DNA of 64,000 nucleotides from Mesobacillus campisalis (lineage in GTDB: Bacteria > Bacillota > Bacilli > Bacillales > Cytobacillaceae). Shown in pieces: positions 53,526 through 62,488 of the stretch. A model generated the notes under the pieces. The model had not been told where the DNA came from. It made no database searches and saw nothing but the letters and a program-made list of their open reading frames with translations. The number at the start of each line of letters is the position of its first letter. The stretch's first letter is position 1. The stretch is from assembly GCF_000986785.1 (NCBI RefSeq), contig NZ_LAYY01000007.1, forward strand, positions 62,001-126,000. Direction: 5' to 3'. The position numbers and the translations under genes are program-made.

Positions 53526-53554
53526 AAAGACCCTCCACAGGATGGAGGGTCTTT
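53526..53554. terminator. Bidirectional terminator
   Basis: A 12-base stem AAAGACCCTCCA with its complement and a five-base loop lies between the converging ppc and transporter genes. Confidence 0.88.
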
Positions 53555-53556
53555 AG

Positions 53557-54525
53557 TTATGCATTTATTGCTTTGCTTGTGGGCTTTGTTTTTGTTTTCG
53601 ATGCATAACTGTGAGCGGCCATCCCAAAAATGACAATAAACATTCCAGCCCAGGATAGGGGAGAAGGGAGCGGAAGGGAAAGCCAGAGCATTTCACCAGC
53701 CAGTGCAAACAGCACTTCAACAGATTGGGTAGCTTCAACCGCTGCCAGCTTTTGCAAATTTCCCCTGACCATATCCGTTGCCATAAAAAACAGGACGGTG
53801 GCGACGACGCCCGATGAGAGTGCCACACTCAAAGCCTGAAGGCTCTGGGCTTTTGCAGGGGCACCAACAGTAAACAAGCCATAAAGAGATAAAAGCAGCC
53901 AAAATGGGAGGGAGGCAAGCGTCATTCCGAGAACCCGCTGGTAAGCATCAAGCCGTCCCTTACTGACTTCCATCATTTTTCGGTTTCCTAGCGGATACGC
54001 GAACGAGGCAATGAGAACTGGCAGAAATCCCAGCAGGAACACCTTGGCAGAAATATGGCTGGCATGCTCCAGCTGCATCAGGATGATTCCCAGCAGGATG
54101 ACCGATGACATCAGCATTCCTTTCACAGGAAAACGCCCTCTTACTTTCACCGTGCCTGCCTTTGTATGTATGGTTTCCCAGAATAAAGGGGCCAGCAGCG
54201 AACCGGAAATAATAGTGATTTGCCATGTGCCTGCAATAAGCCAGCCTGGGGAGTAGGCGGCCGCATAGCACAGCGGGGCATAAAACAGGCAGAATCCTAC
54301 AAAACTCCATAACAGCCAGCTTTTTGGCTGTTCCTTCATCACTTTTATGAGAGAGGATAGATTTTTCCTGGCAAGTACAATGGCCAGTAAAAAAGGAACC
54401 ATGAAAAAATAGCGAAGTGACGCGCTCCATATCCAGCTTCCGCCTGTTAAGTCCATAGCCCTGTTCACCACAAAGGTAACAGCGAAAAAAAGAGCTGAAA
54501 AAATCCCCAGCGTGATTGGCCGCAT
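53557..54525 (-). CDS. DMT-superfamily multidrug/metabolite efflux protein (EmrE-like, PF13536 type)
   Basis: The 322-residue protein has ten membrane helices, the repeated DMT architecture. Early residues ALFFAVTFVVNRAMDLTGGSWIWSASLRYFFM and late VVATVLFFMATDMVRGNLQKLAAVEATQSVEVLFAL fit the 'multidrug resistance efflux transporter' subfamily. The cargo is unknown, so no drug should be named. The start ATG 54525 follows GGAGGGGGGATAAAAC. It converges on ppc. Confidence 0.88.
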   Translation of the reverse strand: MRPITLGIFSALFFAVTFVVNRAMDLTGGSWIWSASLRYFFMVPFLLAIVLARKNLSSLIKVMKEQPKSWLLWSFVGFCLFYAPLCYAAAYSPGWLIAGTWQITIISGSLLAPLFWETIHTKAGTVKVRGRFPVKGMLMSSVILLGIILMQLEHASHISAKVFLLGFLPVLIASFAYPLGNRKMMEVSKGRLDAYQRVLGMTLASLPFWLLLSLYGLFTVGAPAKAQSLQALSVALSSGVVATVLFFMATDMVRGNLQKLAAVEATQSVEVLFALAGEMLWLSLPLPSPLSWAGMFIVIFGMAAHSYASKTKTKPTSKAINA

Positions 54526-54604
54526 GTTTTATCCCCCCTCCAGATAAAATTACTATAGCGGAATTAAATGGAATATTCAACATTTTATGACATCTTTGCC
54601 ATAT

Positions 54605-54634
54605 AAAAAACCATCCTCAGAAAGGATGGTTTTT
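54605..54634 (-). terminator. Rho-independent terminator of the DUF6254-like gene
   Basis: AAAAAACCATCC/GGATGGTTTTT with a seven-base loop overlaps the stop region of the small gene at 54617. Confidence 0.85.
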
Positions 54635-54775
54635 CGATTTTTGATTATGGTTGTCTGTTTCTGTTTTTCCTGCTTCGTCTGCAAGCTGATCAAACGATTT
54701 CACTTTTCCATGAGGTTGCTGATCTTCTTTCCGCTGTCTCCATTGCCTCTCGCGCTGTCGCTGGGATTGAGTCAT
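54617..54775 (-). CDS. Small hydrophilic protein (DUF6254-like)
   Basis: The start ATG 54775 is nine bases after AGAAGGAG, giving 52 residues (MTQSQRQRERQWRQRKEDQ...), with the family-like KPHGKVKSFDQLA pattern here as QPHGKVKSFDQLADEAGK. It is Arg/Gln/Lys-rich with no hydrophobic segment. The family assignment is from memory of small bacillar proteins; the function is unknown. The frame is longer upstream (to 54823) without a site. The terminator stem overlaps the last codons, a compact arrangement. Confidence 0.68.
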   Translation of the reverse strand: MTQSQRQRERQWRQRKEDQQPHGKVKSFDQLADEAGKTETDNHNQKSKNHPF

Positions 54776-54855
54776 TCCGCATGTCTCCTTCTTGAAAAAA
54801 TTAATCGCTAGTAGCATAACCACTGAGGCCTGTTTCCATCCATGTTGTGAAAGGG

Positions 54856-56139
54856 CTATTGCATTGTTTTCGATGTACCCGAATGGAAAACATCTACCTT
54901 AGGTTCGGGAACACGTACCAGGATAATAAGGCCGACGATGAAGAGGACAATCAGGCTGAAGACACCATGGCTGGAGCTACCAGTAAGCTGCGCAGTAGCC
55001 CCAACAAGCAATGGTCCCATGATGGAAGCGAACTTGCCGAAAATATTATAGAAGCCGAAGAATTCATTCGCGTTTTCCTTTGGCACCAGCTTGGCGAAAT
55101 AGGAGCGGCTGAGTGCCTGGATTCCTCCCTGTGAGGTGGCGACCAGCATGGCAAGAATCCAGAAATCCATTGTTGTCTCAAGAAAGTAGGCGTATATGCA
55201 AACGACTATATAAACCATAATTCCGACATAGAGCATTTTTTTGCCAGAGAACTTATCGGCCAGCCGGCCATATAAAATAGCGAAGGGCGCAGCGACTACC
55301 TGGGTAGCAAAAAGAATGATCAAAAGGTTTGTGGAGGAAATGCCAAGATCTGACCCATAGGCAGTAGACATGGTGATAATCGTGCCCACGCCGTCAATAT
55401 AAAAGAAGTATGCAAGCAGGAATAGAAACAGTGCACGATATTTACGGATTTCCCTGAACGTCCTGGCAAGCCGCCTGAAACTGTTTACGACCGGGTGGGG
55501 TTCCCGCTCGAGATAATGGCGCTGGTGCACGTTCCGGATCAACGGGAGGCTGAATACACCCCACCAGAGTGCGGTAATCAAAAATGCCATCTGGCTTGCC
55601 GCAGTCACCGAAATGGGGATTAGTCCATTTTGGGCCAGAACAATTAGGGCAATGCTAATGAGGAAAGGAATAGTACTTCCTATATACCCAAGGCTGTATC
55701 CTCGTGCAGAGATGGAATCCATCCGTTCATCAGAGGTCACATCCACAAGAAAGGCATCATAGAACACATTCGACCCAGCCGACCCAAGCACTGTAAAGGT
55801 GTATAAAATTAGCAGCAGCAGCCATTGCCCATTTGGGATAAATGCCAAGCCGGCTGTCGCCACTACTCCGAGCAGGACAAAAAAACGGAAAAACCTTTTC
55901 TTGTTTCCCTTATAATCGGCAATGGTGCCCAAAATTGGACCAATCATCGCTAGGATAAAAGTAGCAATGGAAATGGTATAGCCTAGGTAAGCAGTCGAAT
56001 TGGCGGCACTAATACCGGCATCCGTCGCGGAAGCCTTGTAAAACAATGGAAAAACCGCCGTTGTAATAATAATGGAATACGCAGAATTTCCCCAATCGTA
56101 AAACATCCAGCTGTTCTCTTCTTTCGTAAAGCGCTTCAT
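54856..56139 (-). CDS. UMF1-family MFS transporter (YxiO-like)
   Basis: The start is ATG 56139, eight bases after AGGAGG, giving 427 residues, the YxiO length. It begins FTKEENSWMFYDWGNSAYSIIITTAVFPLFY, the hallmark of the UMF1/Atg22-like MFS group, with 12 membrane segments and the GTIADYKGNKKRF loop between helices 2 and 3. Bacterial substrates are unknown. No terminator is obvious beyond the stop. Confidence 0.9.
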   Translation of the reverse strand: MKRFTKEENSWMFYDWGNSAYSIIITTAVFPLFYKASATDAGISAANSTAYLGYTISIATFILAMIGPILGTIADYKGNKKRFFRFFVLLGVVATAGLAFIPNGQWLLLLILYTFTVLGSAGSNVFYDAFLVDVTSDERMDSISARGYSLGYIGSTIPFLISIALIVLAQNGLIPISVTAASQMAFLITALWWGVFSLPLIRNVHQRHYLEREPHPVVNSFRRLARTFREIRKYRALFLFLLAYFFYIDGVGTIITMSTAYGSDLGISSTNLLIILFATQVVAAPFAILYGRLADKFSGKKMLYVGIMVYIVVCIYAYFLETTMDFWILAMLVATSQGGIQALSRSYFAKLVPKENANEFFGFYNIFGKFASIMGPLLVGATAQLTGSSSHGVFSLIVLFIVGLIILVRVPEPKVDVFHSGTSKTMQ

Positions 56140-56252
56140 ATCATCGGCCTCCTGCTGGTATGCGTCCCCGACTTTTTTCTCCCTGTTTACCAATTATATT
56201 CGTGTTGAAAGAATCTTTTCCCTTTCTTAATCTGAATCAATAAATAAAAAAA

Positions 56253-56280
56253 TTAGTCCCATCCGTCAAGGGATGGGACT
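56253..56280 (-). terminator. Rho-independent terminator
   Basis: AGTCCCATCC/GGGATGGGACT with an A-rich left flank that is the T-run on the minus strand, ending the gene at 56280-56567. Confidence 0.82.
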
Positions 56281-56567
56281 TACATGGAGTCAGCAGCTTT
56301 TAATTGCCTGTATGCCTGCATGAATTTATGTGGATGTATCCTAGTGTGAAAAGAATATAGGCCTCGGTTGGTATGCAAATAAAGGAAACCGCTGTTTCCC
56401 GAGAAGGGTTTGTAGGACATGTCGAGAATTTCGTCGAGATGGAAGTGGTCGCTGGCAGTCGTAATTTTGTTGCCTGAAAGGACAAGCTCTTCCTCTAATT
56501 CCCTGCAGTGCTGGATATTATTTTTAATTTTTCTGCTAATTTTGATATAAGGATGGGAAATAAGCAT
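56280..56567 (-). CDS. Hypothetical 95-residue protein
   Basis: The start ATG 56567 follows GAAAGGAAGCG; a longer frame to 56639 lacks a site. The protein (MLISHPYIKISRKIKN...) is basic with alternating strands (SGFLYLHTNRGLYSFHTR), suggestive of a small PH-like or beta-barrel fold, but no family is recognised. Its own terminator follows. It is divergent from the CAP-domain gene at 56730. Confidence 0.7.
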   Translation of the reverse strand: MLISHPYIKISRKIKNNIQHCRELEEELVLSGNKITTASDHFHLDEILDMSYKPFSGNSGFLYLHTNRGLYSFHTRIHPHKFMQAYRQLKAADSM

Positions 56568-56729
56568 ACCACGCTTCCTTTCGTTCGTTGATACCCTAAA
56601 CTGTCTGTCAAATCTACCGGAAATCTCTAAAAGAGGCAACTATTTTGCCTCTGCTTTCATTATTTCCCACCTATAATCTGATAAAACAAATTGAAAAATA
56701 AAGAGGATTAATGAAAAAGGAGGTTGCTT

Positions 56730-57833
56730 ATGCCAACAATAAGGAAAGTAGGGCTCTTCGCTGCAGCCAGTGCCATAACACTTGCACTTACTGCCTGCAA
56801 TGCCGATGATAATGCAAGGGGGGCACGAAATGACAACGCCAATGGAGCAGGTACCTATAACATAAATAATTATCGTCCTGGACGCGACAATAACCTGGAT
56901 GTGCGAAATAACGGCAATCGGGATGGGATTGACCATAACGGTCCGCTTACGGAGGATTACAGGAAAGAACCAGGTGATTTTGGGTTTTTGGGAACGAGAC
57001 GAAGTCAAAATAATGCCGGGGCAAATGGAACAGGGAACGGTATTGCCAGAAATGGCCAGCTGACGCGCGACTATGAGGAAGGCAGGGATTTGCGCACGCA
57101 AAAAACCGATGAGCAGGAAATGAATATTTCCAGCTTTAGGACCAGCAAGTCCAGCAACGAATATCCTCATACCCGGCCGATTTTAGTGAGGGAAGCTAGG
57201 TATCAATATGTGCCAGTGGAAAACGACGGACGAAACTGGCAGGAGTTTTATGGACAAAACGATCAGCAGGCAATGCCTAACCTTGAGCAGGGCGGACAGC
57301 AGGCAGCACCTGACTATGGAACTGGACAAGGCCGTCAAGCAGCACCTAATCAAGAACAACAAGCCGCACCATATCAAGGCGGCCAGGCAGAACCGGAACC
57401 AGCACCTCAACAGCCTGCACAGGAACAACAGCAAGACCAGCAGATTACACAAGGAATCAGCCAGACTGCACAGCAGGTCATTGATTTAACAAATGATCAG
57501 CGGCGTCAAAATGGGCTTCAGCCATTACAAGCGGATCCGCAATTAAGCGGTGTGGCTTTGAAAAAGTCTCAGGACATGCAGCAAAACGGATATTTTTCTC
57601 ACACTAGTCCAACATACGGCTCTCCATTCGACATGATGCGTGATTTTGGCGTGTCTTACAAGACAGCTGGAGAAAACATTGCACAGGGACAGCGCAGCCC
57701 GCAGGAAGTAGTCAATGCGTGGATGAACAGCCCGGGGCACCGCCAGAATATCCTGAATCCCAATTATACCCATATAGGGGTTGGACATGCAGAAGCGGGG
57801 AATCATTGGACCCAAATGTTCATTGGAAAGTAA
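56730..57833 (+). CDS. CAP-domain lipoprotein (YkwD-like)
   Basis: The 367-residue protein starts at ATG 56730, six bases after AAAAAGGAGG, with a lipoprotein signal (AITLALTAC, Cys23). A long Asn/Gly/Gln-rich low-complexity middle (about 24-245; QQAAPDYGTGQGRQAAP) precedes a C-terminal CAP/SCP domain: VIDLTNDQRRQNGLQPLQADPQL, HTSPTYGSPFDMMRDFG, AGENIAQGQRSP, AWMNSPGHRQNILNPNYTHIGVG. It keeps the usual CAP-cavity His and Glu. YkwD relatives appear in spores. The role is unknown. Confidence 0.9.
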   Translation: MPTIRKVGLFAAASAITLALTACNADDNARGARNDNANGAGTYNINNYRPGRDNNLDVRNNGNRDGIDHNGPLTEDYRKEPGDFGFLGTRRSQNNAGANGTGNGIARNGQLTRDYEEGRDLRTQKTDEQEMNISSFRTSKSSNEYPHTRPILVREARYQYVPVENDGRNWQEFYGQNDQQAMPNLEQGGQQAAPDYGTGQGRQAAPNQEQQAAPYQGGQAEPEPAPQQPAQEQQQDQQITQGISQTAQQVIDLTNDQRRQNGLQPLQADPQLSGVALKKSQDMQQNGYFSHTSPTYGSPFDMMRDFGVSYKTAGENIAQGQRSPQEVVNAWMNSPGHRQNILNPNYTHIGVGHAEAGNHWTQMFIGK

Positions 57834-57891
57834 TACAAGCGGCATTACTGGCTAAAAGAGAGATTTACGCAGCCTCAAGGCGACTTCCACG

Positions 57892-57926
57892 TATAAAAAA
57901 AGCCACACATCATTTGTGTGGCTTTT
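57892..57926. terminator. Bidirectional terminator
   Basis: AAAAGCCACACA/TGTGTGGCTTTT between the converging CAP gene and the 64-residue gene. Confidence 0.9.
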
Positions 57927-57932
57927 GAGTTG

Positions 57933-58127
57933 TTAAAGTTTAACGGATAACCATTTCAGCAATGGATGACGATTATTATCAATGACCTTTACATCGTTCA
58001 TTGATACTCGGTCCCGGTGGTCTGCAATCCATTGTTTTACCTCAGCTTTGTCTTTGCAATGAGTATAGTAGGTTTCCCCGCCTTTTCCCAGTGCGTTGAT
58101 GACATATCTGCAAGAAGACTTCCTCAT
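57933..58127 (-). CDS. Hypothetical 64-residue protein
   Basis: The start ATG 58127 follows AAAGGTGGG, four bases away (GTG 58136 overlaps the site). The protein (MRKSSCRYVINALGKGGETY...) is basic, with KGGETYYTHCKDKAEVKQWIADHRDRV resembling small stand-alone alpha/beta DNA-modification-free domains, but no family is recognised. A TATAAT at about 58184-58189 on the minus strand and a 0A box at 58207 lie upstream. Confidence 0.7.
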   Translation of the reverse strand: MRKSSCRYVINALGKGGETYYTHCKDKAEVKQWIADHRDRVSMNDVKVIDNNRHPLLKWLSVKL

Positions 58128-58206
58128 AATACCCACCTTTTTATCATGTAATTCATTTTGTCTTTCATCATTATAACAAGGTTCACAAAGAATGCTAGAG
58201 GTTTTT

Positions 58207-58214
58207 TTGTCGAA
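58207..58214 (-). promoter_or_regulatory. Perfect Spo0A-box octamer upstream of the 64-residue gene
   Basis: TTGTCGAA (plus-strand text; TTCGACAA when read towards the gene) is about 80 bases before the start and roughly 32 bases ahead of a TATAAT. That is a plausible activator position, with no consensus -35 in between. Confidence 0.45.
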
Positions 58215-58314
58215 TTATATTTAATTAATGTTAAGAATTCTTGGTTCTACGGTTTATGGAGGATGGCAAGTGATCTTTTGCAAGTGGAATATATCGAAAT
58301 CTGCAGAAAACAGG

Positions 58315-58358
58315 AACGCCTTGACAGCCGCCAATTTCTGGCAGGCTGTCAAGGCGTT
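58315..58358 (-). terminator. Terminator of the cation/proton antiporter gene
   Basis: AACGCCTTGACAGCC and its complement form a 15-base stem with a 14-base loop, followed on the minus strand by CCTGTTTTC. Confidence 0.8.
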
Positions 58359-58371
58359 GGGAGAAGTCCTA

Positions 58372-59868
58372 TCAGTTTGCGTAGGGTCTTTCGAACTCTC
58401 CTGTGCTGCTTTTTTTCTTTTGAAGCAGACCAGTCAATGCTTTCTTATGCTTTCTCGGAGCCAGAATATAAAGGAAGTCGCCGCCTTTGATCATAGAATT
58501 TCCTGTTGGCGGAATCAGTTTGTCTTCGCGGATAATGGCGTTTACCAGCGTTCCAGATGGAAAAGGAATATCAAGGAGAGTCATACCGACTATTTCGGCA
58601 TCGTCCTCCATACGGTATTCGAGCATCTCGGCGTCCGCTTTTCCTAATGAAATCAGTTCAAGCGAGTGAGTAGGTTCGGATACCTTTGGTCCTGTCAGCC
58701 CAAATTTCTCAGCCAACGGAGTGATGGTTGATCCCTGGACAAGACAGCTTATCATGACGACGAAGAAAACGACATGGAACATTTCAGCGCTGCCCTGGAC
58801 ACCCGCAAGCAGCGGAAAGGTGGCGAGCACAATGGGTACAGCTCCTTTTAGGCCTGCCCATGAGAGGAAGTAAAGCTCTTTTCTCGTAAAATTCATCTTT
58901 ATTGTAGATAGGAAAACAGCCACTGGCCTTGCGACAAACATCAAAATCATGGAGAGCATGATGCCGTTAACCACATTGGCAATTGTAAATAATTCACTTG
59001 GGAACACCAGCAATCCAAGGATTACAAACATGGTTATCTGCATCATCCAGGCGAATCCTTCGGAGAATCGGAAAATGGAATGGCGATAAGCAATATCAGC
59101 ATTGCCGATCACAATAGCGGCAATATAAACGGCAAGCAGGCCGCTGCCATTCATCATTGCAGTCACACCGTAGGTCAAAAGGGCAAAAGCGGTCGCAAAC
59201 ACAGGATAAAGCCCACTTGAATCTAGATTGATTTGATTCAAAGACCAGACAGCCAATCGGCCAAAGATTAATCCTAGAAGCACACCAAGAATCATTTGTA
59301 CAAAAAAGGAACCGATTAGCGAATAAATGTTAGCATCTGGTAATGTAATCATTTCTATCATTGCAACCGTCAAAAAAACCGCCATCGGGTCATTTGAACC
59401 AGACTCTGCTTCTAGGGTCGCCTCAAGTCTAGGTTTGATGTTTTGCCCTTTAAGCACCGCAAAGACAGCTGCCGCATCGGTAGATCCGATGATGGCTCCA
59501 AACAGGATGGCTTCCAGCCAGCCAAATCCAAGAATATATTTAGCGGCGACTGCAACAACTCCCGAGGTAATCAGGACACCAATGGTAGCAAGAGAAAGTG
59601 AAGGGAGGATAACTGGCCGAAGAGTGGACCATTTCGTCTGAATGCCGCCTTCAAACAAGATGATCACAAGGGCAAGAACCCCTATCATTTGAGCTATTTG
59701 TGCATTGTCAAAGTAGATGAATGTTCCCATTCCCATACCGACAAGGATAAAGAGAACAAGAGATGGCACACCAAGACGAGAGGAAAACTTCGTGGTTAAA
59801 ACTCCTACAATAAAAAGAATTCCGGCAAGCAGAACCAATCCATCGGTATTAAAACCTGAATCAATCAA
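58372..59868 (-). CDS. CPA1-family potassium/sodium-proton antiporter with RCK_C-like domain
   Basis: The start is TTG 59868 after GGGGTGATTTA; 498 residues. Twelve or thirteen membrane helices with the CPA core (ILFGAIIGSTDAAAVFAVL with the transport Asp, EAESGSNDPMAVFL, LSWAGLKGAVPIVLA) are followed by a cytoplasmic RCK_C/TrkA_C domain (about 400-480; MEDDAEIVGMTLLDIPFPSGTLVNAIIREDKLI), the cvrA/NhaP2-type layout of potassium/proton antiporters. It would expel K+ or Na+ in exchange for H+. Ion choice and ligand are not provable here. Confidence 0.93.
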   Translation of the reverse strand: MIDSGFNTDGLVLLAGILFIVGVLTTKFSSRLGVPSLVLFILVGMGMGTFIYFDNAQIAQMIGVLALVIILFEGGIQTKWSTLRPVILPSLSLATIGVLITSGVVAVAAKYILGFGWLEAILFGAIIGSTDAAAVFAVLKGQNIKPRLEATLEAESGSNDPMAVFLTVAMIEMITLPDANIYSLIGSFFVQMILGVLLGLIFGRLAVWSLNQINLDSSGLYPVFATAFALLTYGVTAMMNGSGLLAVYIAAIVIGNADIAYRHSIFRFSEGFAWMMQITMFVILGLLVFPSELFTIANVVNGIMLSMILMFVARPVAVFLSTIKMNFTRKELYFLSWAGLKGAVPIVLATFPLLAGVQGSAEMFHVVFFVVMISCLVQGSTITPLAEKFGLTGPKVSEPTHSLELISLGKADAEMLEYRMEDDAEIVGMTLLDIPFPSGTLVNAIIREDKLIPPTGNSMIKGGDFLYILAPRKHKKALTGLLQKKKSSTGEFERPYAN

Positions 59869-60118
59869 TAAATCACCCCACAGTCGTATAATGTTACTAA
59901 AATAAAGTATAACATTTAATTATGTAACCTATAAACAAAAAAGTTTTGAAATTATGTATTTTATTTTTCCACTTTTAACCTTAAACATATCGAAATAATC
60001 ATAGATGGAAAATCATATCGAGTCTTTCATTAGAACCCATACCACCTCCCCCCTCGAAAAGTTTTTGCGGAATTCAATTTTTAATATAGAAATTTGTAGA
60101 TTTTTGAAAGCTTGAGTG

Positions 60119-60124
60119 TATAAT
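60119..60124 (+). promoter_or_regulatory. -10 element of the cobalamin-riboswitch transcript
   Basis: A perfect TATAAT preceded by TG lies about 30 bases before the aptamer. No good -35 stands at 17 bases, so it may be an extended -10 promoter. Confidence 0.55.
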
Positions 60125-60149
60125 TGGTTTGAGCAGAAAATTTCATACA

Positions 60150-60370
60150 TTAAGATCAGGTGTTTTTAAAAAAGCTTGCTTTTTTAGGACTTAAAAGGGA
60201 AGTTGGTGTAATTCCAACGCGGTCCCGCCACTGTAAATGGGAGCTTTTGTGCATTGTCCACTGTACATGTCCGTATGGGAAGGAGCACAAAAGCAATGAC
60301 CATGAGCCAGGAGACCTGCCTGATTCTTACACCAGCAACCCTACGAGGATAGGAGGTGTTTGGCAGGATC
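60150..60370 (+). ncRNA. Cobalamin riboswitch
   Basis: The B12-box core is clear: TTAAAAGGGAAG, GGTGTAATTCCAACGCGGTCCCGCCACTGTAA, GGGAGC, and near the 3' end GAGCCAGGAGACCTGCCTG. The intervening TGTGCATTGTCCACTG... region is the variable peripheral domain. A hairpin follows at 60395, then the btuFCD-cbiZ-cbiB genes. High adenosylcobalamin should switch the operon off. Confidence 0.95.
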
Positions 60371-60394
60371 ATACATATTGTGATTGAACCCGTA

Positions 60395-60430
60395 CAAACA
60401 TCTCCATGTCGTTGGTGGAGATGTTTTTTT
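60395..60430 (+). terminator. Cobalamin riboswitch expression-platform terminator
   Basis: AAACATCTCCA/TGGAGATGTTT with eight T, 63 bases before the btuF start. Confidence 0.88.
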
Positions 60431-60492
60431 TGTTGGAAAATGCAGACGCTATACGCATCTGCGAAGAGAGAGAGAATATGGAGGTATGGAAA

Positions 60493-61467
60493 ATGAACAG
60501 GTTTTACTCACTATTATTGGCAGTTTTCATTACAGCAACCGTATTGGCTGGCTGCGCCGGCACTCAGGAAAACGATTCCGCCACACCTGCAAATAAGGAA
60601 GGGCAAACGGAAGGACAGCAGGAATCCGAATTTCCACTAACGATAACCGACGCGCTCGATAACGAAGTTGTGATCGAGGAAAAACCAGAAAGAATAGTGT
60701 CAATGATACCAAGCAATACTGAAATTGCTTTTGAGCTAGGCTTAGGTGAAAAAATTGTCGGAGTATCCGACTTTGATAATTACCCGGCAGAGGCAGCAGA
60801 AAAGGAAAAGATTGGCGGAATGGAATTCAATGTTGAAAAAATCATTTCCCTGAATCCGGATCTTGTACTTGCGCATGGATCCTCGGCAGAGGCTGGTGAA
60901 GCTGGACTGCAGCAGCTTAGGGATGCTGGCCTCACCGTTTTAGTTGTGAATAATGCAAACAATCTTGAGGAAGTGTATGAGACCATCAGGATGATTGGCA
61001 CAGCCGCCGGTGAAAAAGAAAACGCAGAATCTGTCGTTGCTGGCATGCAAGAAAAAATCCAGGATATAAAAGAGAAGGCACAGCAAATTCCGGAAGAGGA
61101 AACAAGAAGTGTCTTTGTTGAAGTCTCACCTGCCCCGGAAATCTATACATCAGGCAAAAACACATTTATGGACATCCTGCTACAGACTATCAATGCCAAA
61201 AACGTCGTTTCAGAAGAAGGCTGGATTCAAATGGATCCGGAAGCAGTAATTGAGAGGAACCCGGATGTAATCATTACCACCCACGGATACTATACGGAGG
61301 ATCCCGTTGAAAATGTCAAGGGAAGGGATGGCTGGCAGGATATTGCTGCTGTTAAAAATAATCAAGTAGTGGATGTAGATTCCGATGCTGTCACCCGAAC
61401 AGGCCCAAGGCTTGCTGAAGGAGTAGAGGAACTTGCTAAGGCTGTTTACCCGGAAACGTTTAAATAA
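60493..61467 (+). CDS. btuF: Cobalamin ABC transporter substrate-binding lipoprotein
   Basis: The start ATG 60493, eight bases after GGAGG, gives a 324-residue lipoprotein (LLLAVFITATVLAGC, Cys21). Type III periplasmic-binding fold: PERIVSMIPSNTEIAFELGLGEKIVGVSDFDNYP, EKIISLNPDLVLAHG and ERNPDVIITTHG. It captures corrinoids for the BtuCD permease. Earlier in-frame Mets (60406, 60478) lack sites. Its end overlaps btuC by 35 bases. The riboswitch directly upstream supports a cobalamin over a siderophore substrate. Confidence 0.93.
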   Translation: MNRFYSLLLAVFITATVLAGCAGTQENDSATPANKEGQTEGQQESEFPLTITDALDNEVVIEEKPERIVSMIPSNTEIAFELGLGEKIVGVSDFDNYPAEAAEKEKIGGMEFNVEKIISLNPDLVLAHGSSAEAGEAGLQQLRDAGLTVLVVNNANNLEEVYETIRMIGTAAGEKENAESVVAGMQEKIQDIKEKAQQIPEEETRSVFVEVSPAPEIYTSGKNTFMDILLQTINAKNVVSEEGWIQMDPEAVIERNPDVIITTHGYYTEDPVENVKGRDGWQDIAAVKNNQVVDVDSDAVTRTGPRLAEGVEELAKAVYPETFK

Positions 61468-62485
61468 CAAGATTTTCGCTTATCTATTTGCCGCTGCCTT
61501 TCTGGCAGCGGCCATGTTGATGGGAATTTCAATTGGCACAGTATCTGTACCTGCTGGCGATATTATCAAGATCATTTGGGCGGAGATTTTCCGCCTGACA
61601 CCCGACCTGGATCCGATGCATACCAACATAGTTCTCAATATCCGATTGCCAAGAGTCATTTTGGCTGGATTGGTTGGAGCTTCCCTTGCGATTGCGGGGG
61701 CCGCCTTCCAGGGGCTGCTGCGAAACCCGCTGGCAGATCCATATACGCTCGGAGTATCCTCTGGAGCCTCGGTGGGTGCTGTTCTTACCTTGTTTTTTGG
61801 CATCAGCCTTCCATTCGCCGGGCTGTTTACATTGCCGTTATTCAGTATATTATTCTCGTTCATCACCATTTTCATTGTTTTATGGTTTGCACGCAAAATA
61901 GACCGGTCCATGAAAGTCGAGACAATCATTTTAACGGGGATCATTTTTAGTTCATTTTTAGGCTCGCTGATTTCCTTGATGATTGCTCTCACCGGAGAGG
62001 AACTGCGCCAGATCATTGGCTGGCTCCTTGGCAGCGTATCGATGAGGGGATGGGACTATATCAAAATCATCCTGCCTTTTTTTGCGATTGGTTCTTTCCT
62101 TCTTCTGCTCAATAGCAGGGAACTGAATGCCATGTCTTTTGGTGAGGAGCGGGCACAGCACATCGGGGTAAATGTACATAAACGAAAAATGATTATTTTA
62201 ATTGCTGGATCTATCCTGACGGGGGCAGCCGTCGCTGTTTCAGGAACAATAGGGTTTGTTGGTTTAGTCATCCCGCATTTGACGAGGTTGCTATGGGGGC
62301 CGGATCATGTGCACTTGCTGCCGCTTTCCATTTTTACTGGCGCAGGTTTCCTCATCCTTGCGGACCTGTTGGCGAGGACAATCATTTCTCCCACCGAACT
62401 CCCAATCGGTGTGATCACTGCCCTGGTTGGAGCGCCGGTTTTCGGCGTCATTTTAATGAATAGAAGAAGCGAAAGAAGAGGGTAA
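61433..62485 (+). CDS. btuC: Cobalamin ABC transporter permease
   Basis: The 350-residue FecCD/BtuC-type permease has ten membrane helices with RLPRVILAGLVGASLAIAGAAFQGLLRNPLADPYTLGVSSGASVGAV (about 48-94) and the cytoplasmic coupling loop (LLARTIISPTELPIGVITALVGAPVFGVIL). No ATG lies near; TTG 61433 is nine bases after GGAG within btuF, giving the basic start MLRLFTRKRLNNK. It pairs with BtuF outside and BtuD inside. The 35-base overlap suggests translational coupling. Confidence 0.93.
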   Translation: MLRLFTRKRLNNKIFAYLFAAAFLAAAMLMGISIGTVSVPAGDIIKIIWAEIFRLTPDLDPMHTNIVLNIRLPRVILAGLVGASLAIAGAAFQGLLRNPLADPYTLGVSSGASVGAVLTLFFGISLPFAGLFTLPLFSILFSFITIFIVLWFARKIDRSMKVETIILTGIIFSSFLGSLISLMIALTGEELRQIIGWLLGSVSMRGWDYIKIILPFFAIGSFLLLLNSRELNAMSFGEERAQHIGVNVHKRKMIILIAGSILTGAAVAVSGTIGFVGLVIPHLTRLLWGPDHVHLLPLSIFTGAGFLILADLLARTIISPTELPIGVITALVGAPVFGVILMNRRSERRG

Positions 62486-62488
62486 AGA

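Noticed and set aside
58158-58647. Plus-strand ORFs of 110 and 139 codons opposite the antiporter 3' end
   Set aside because: They run across the terminator hairpin and antisense to a clear CPA1 gene, without ribosome sites.
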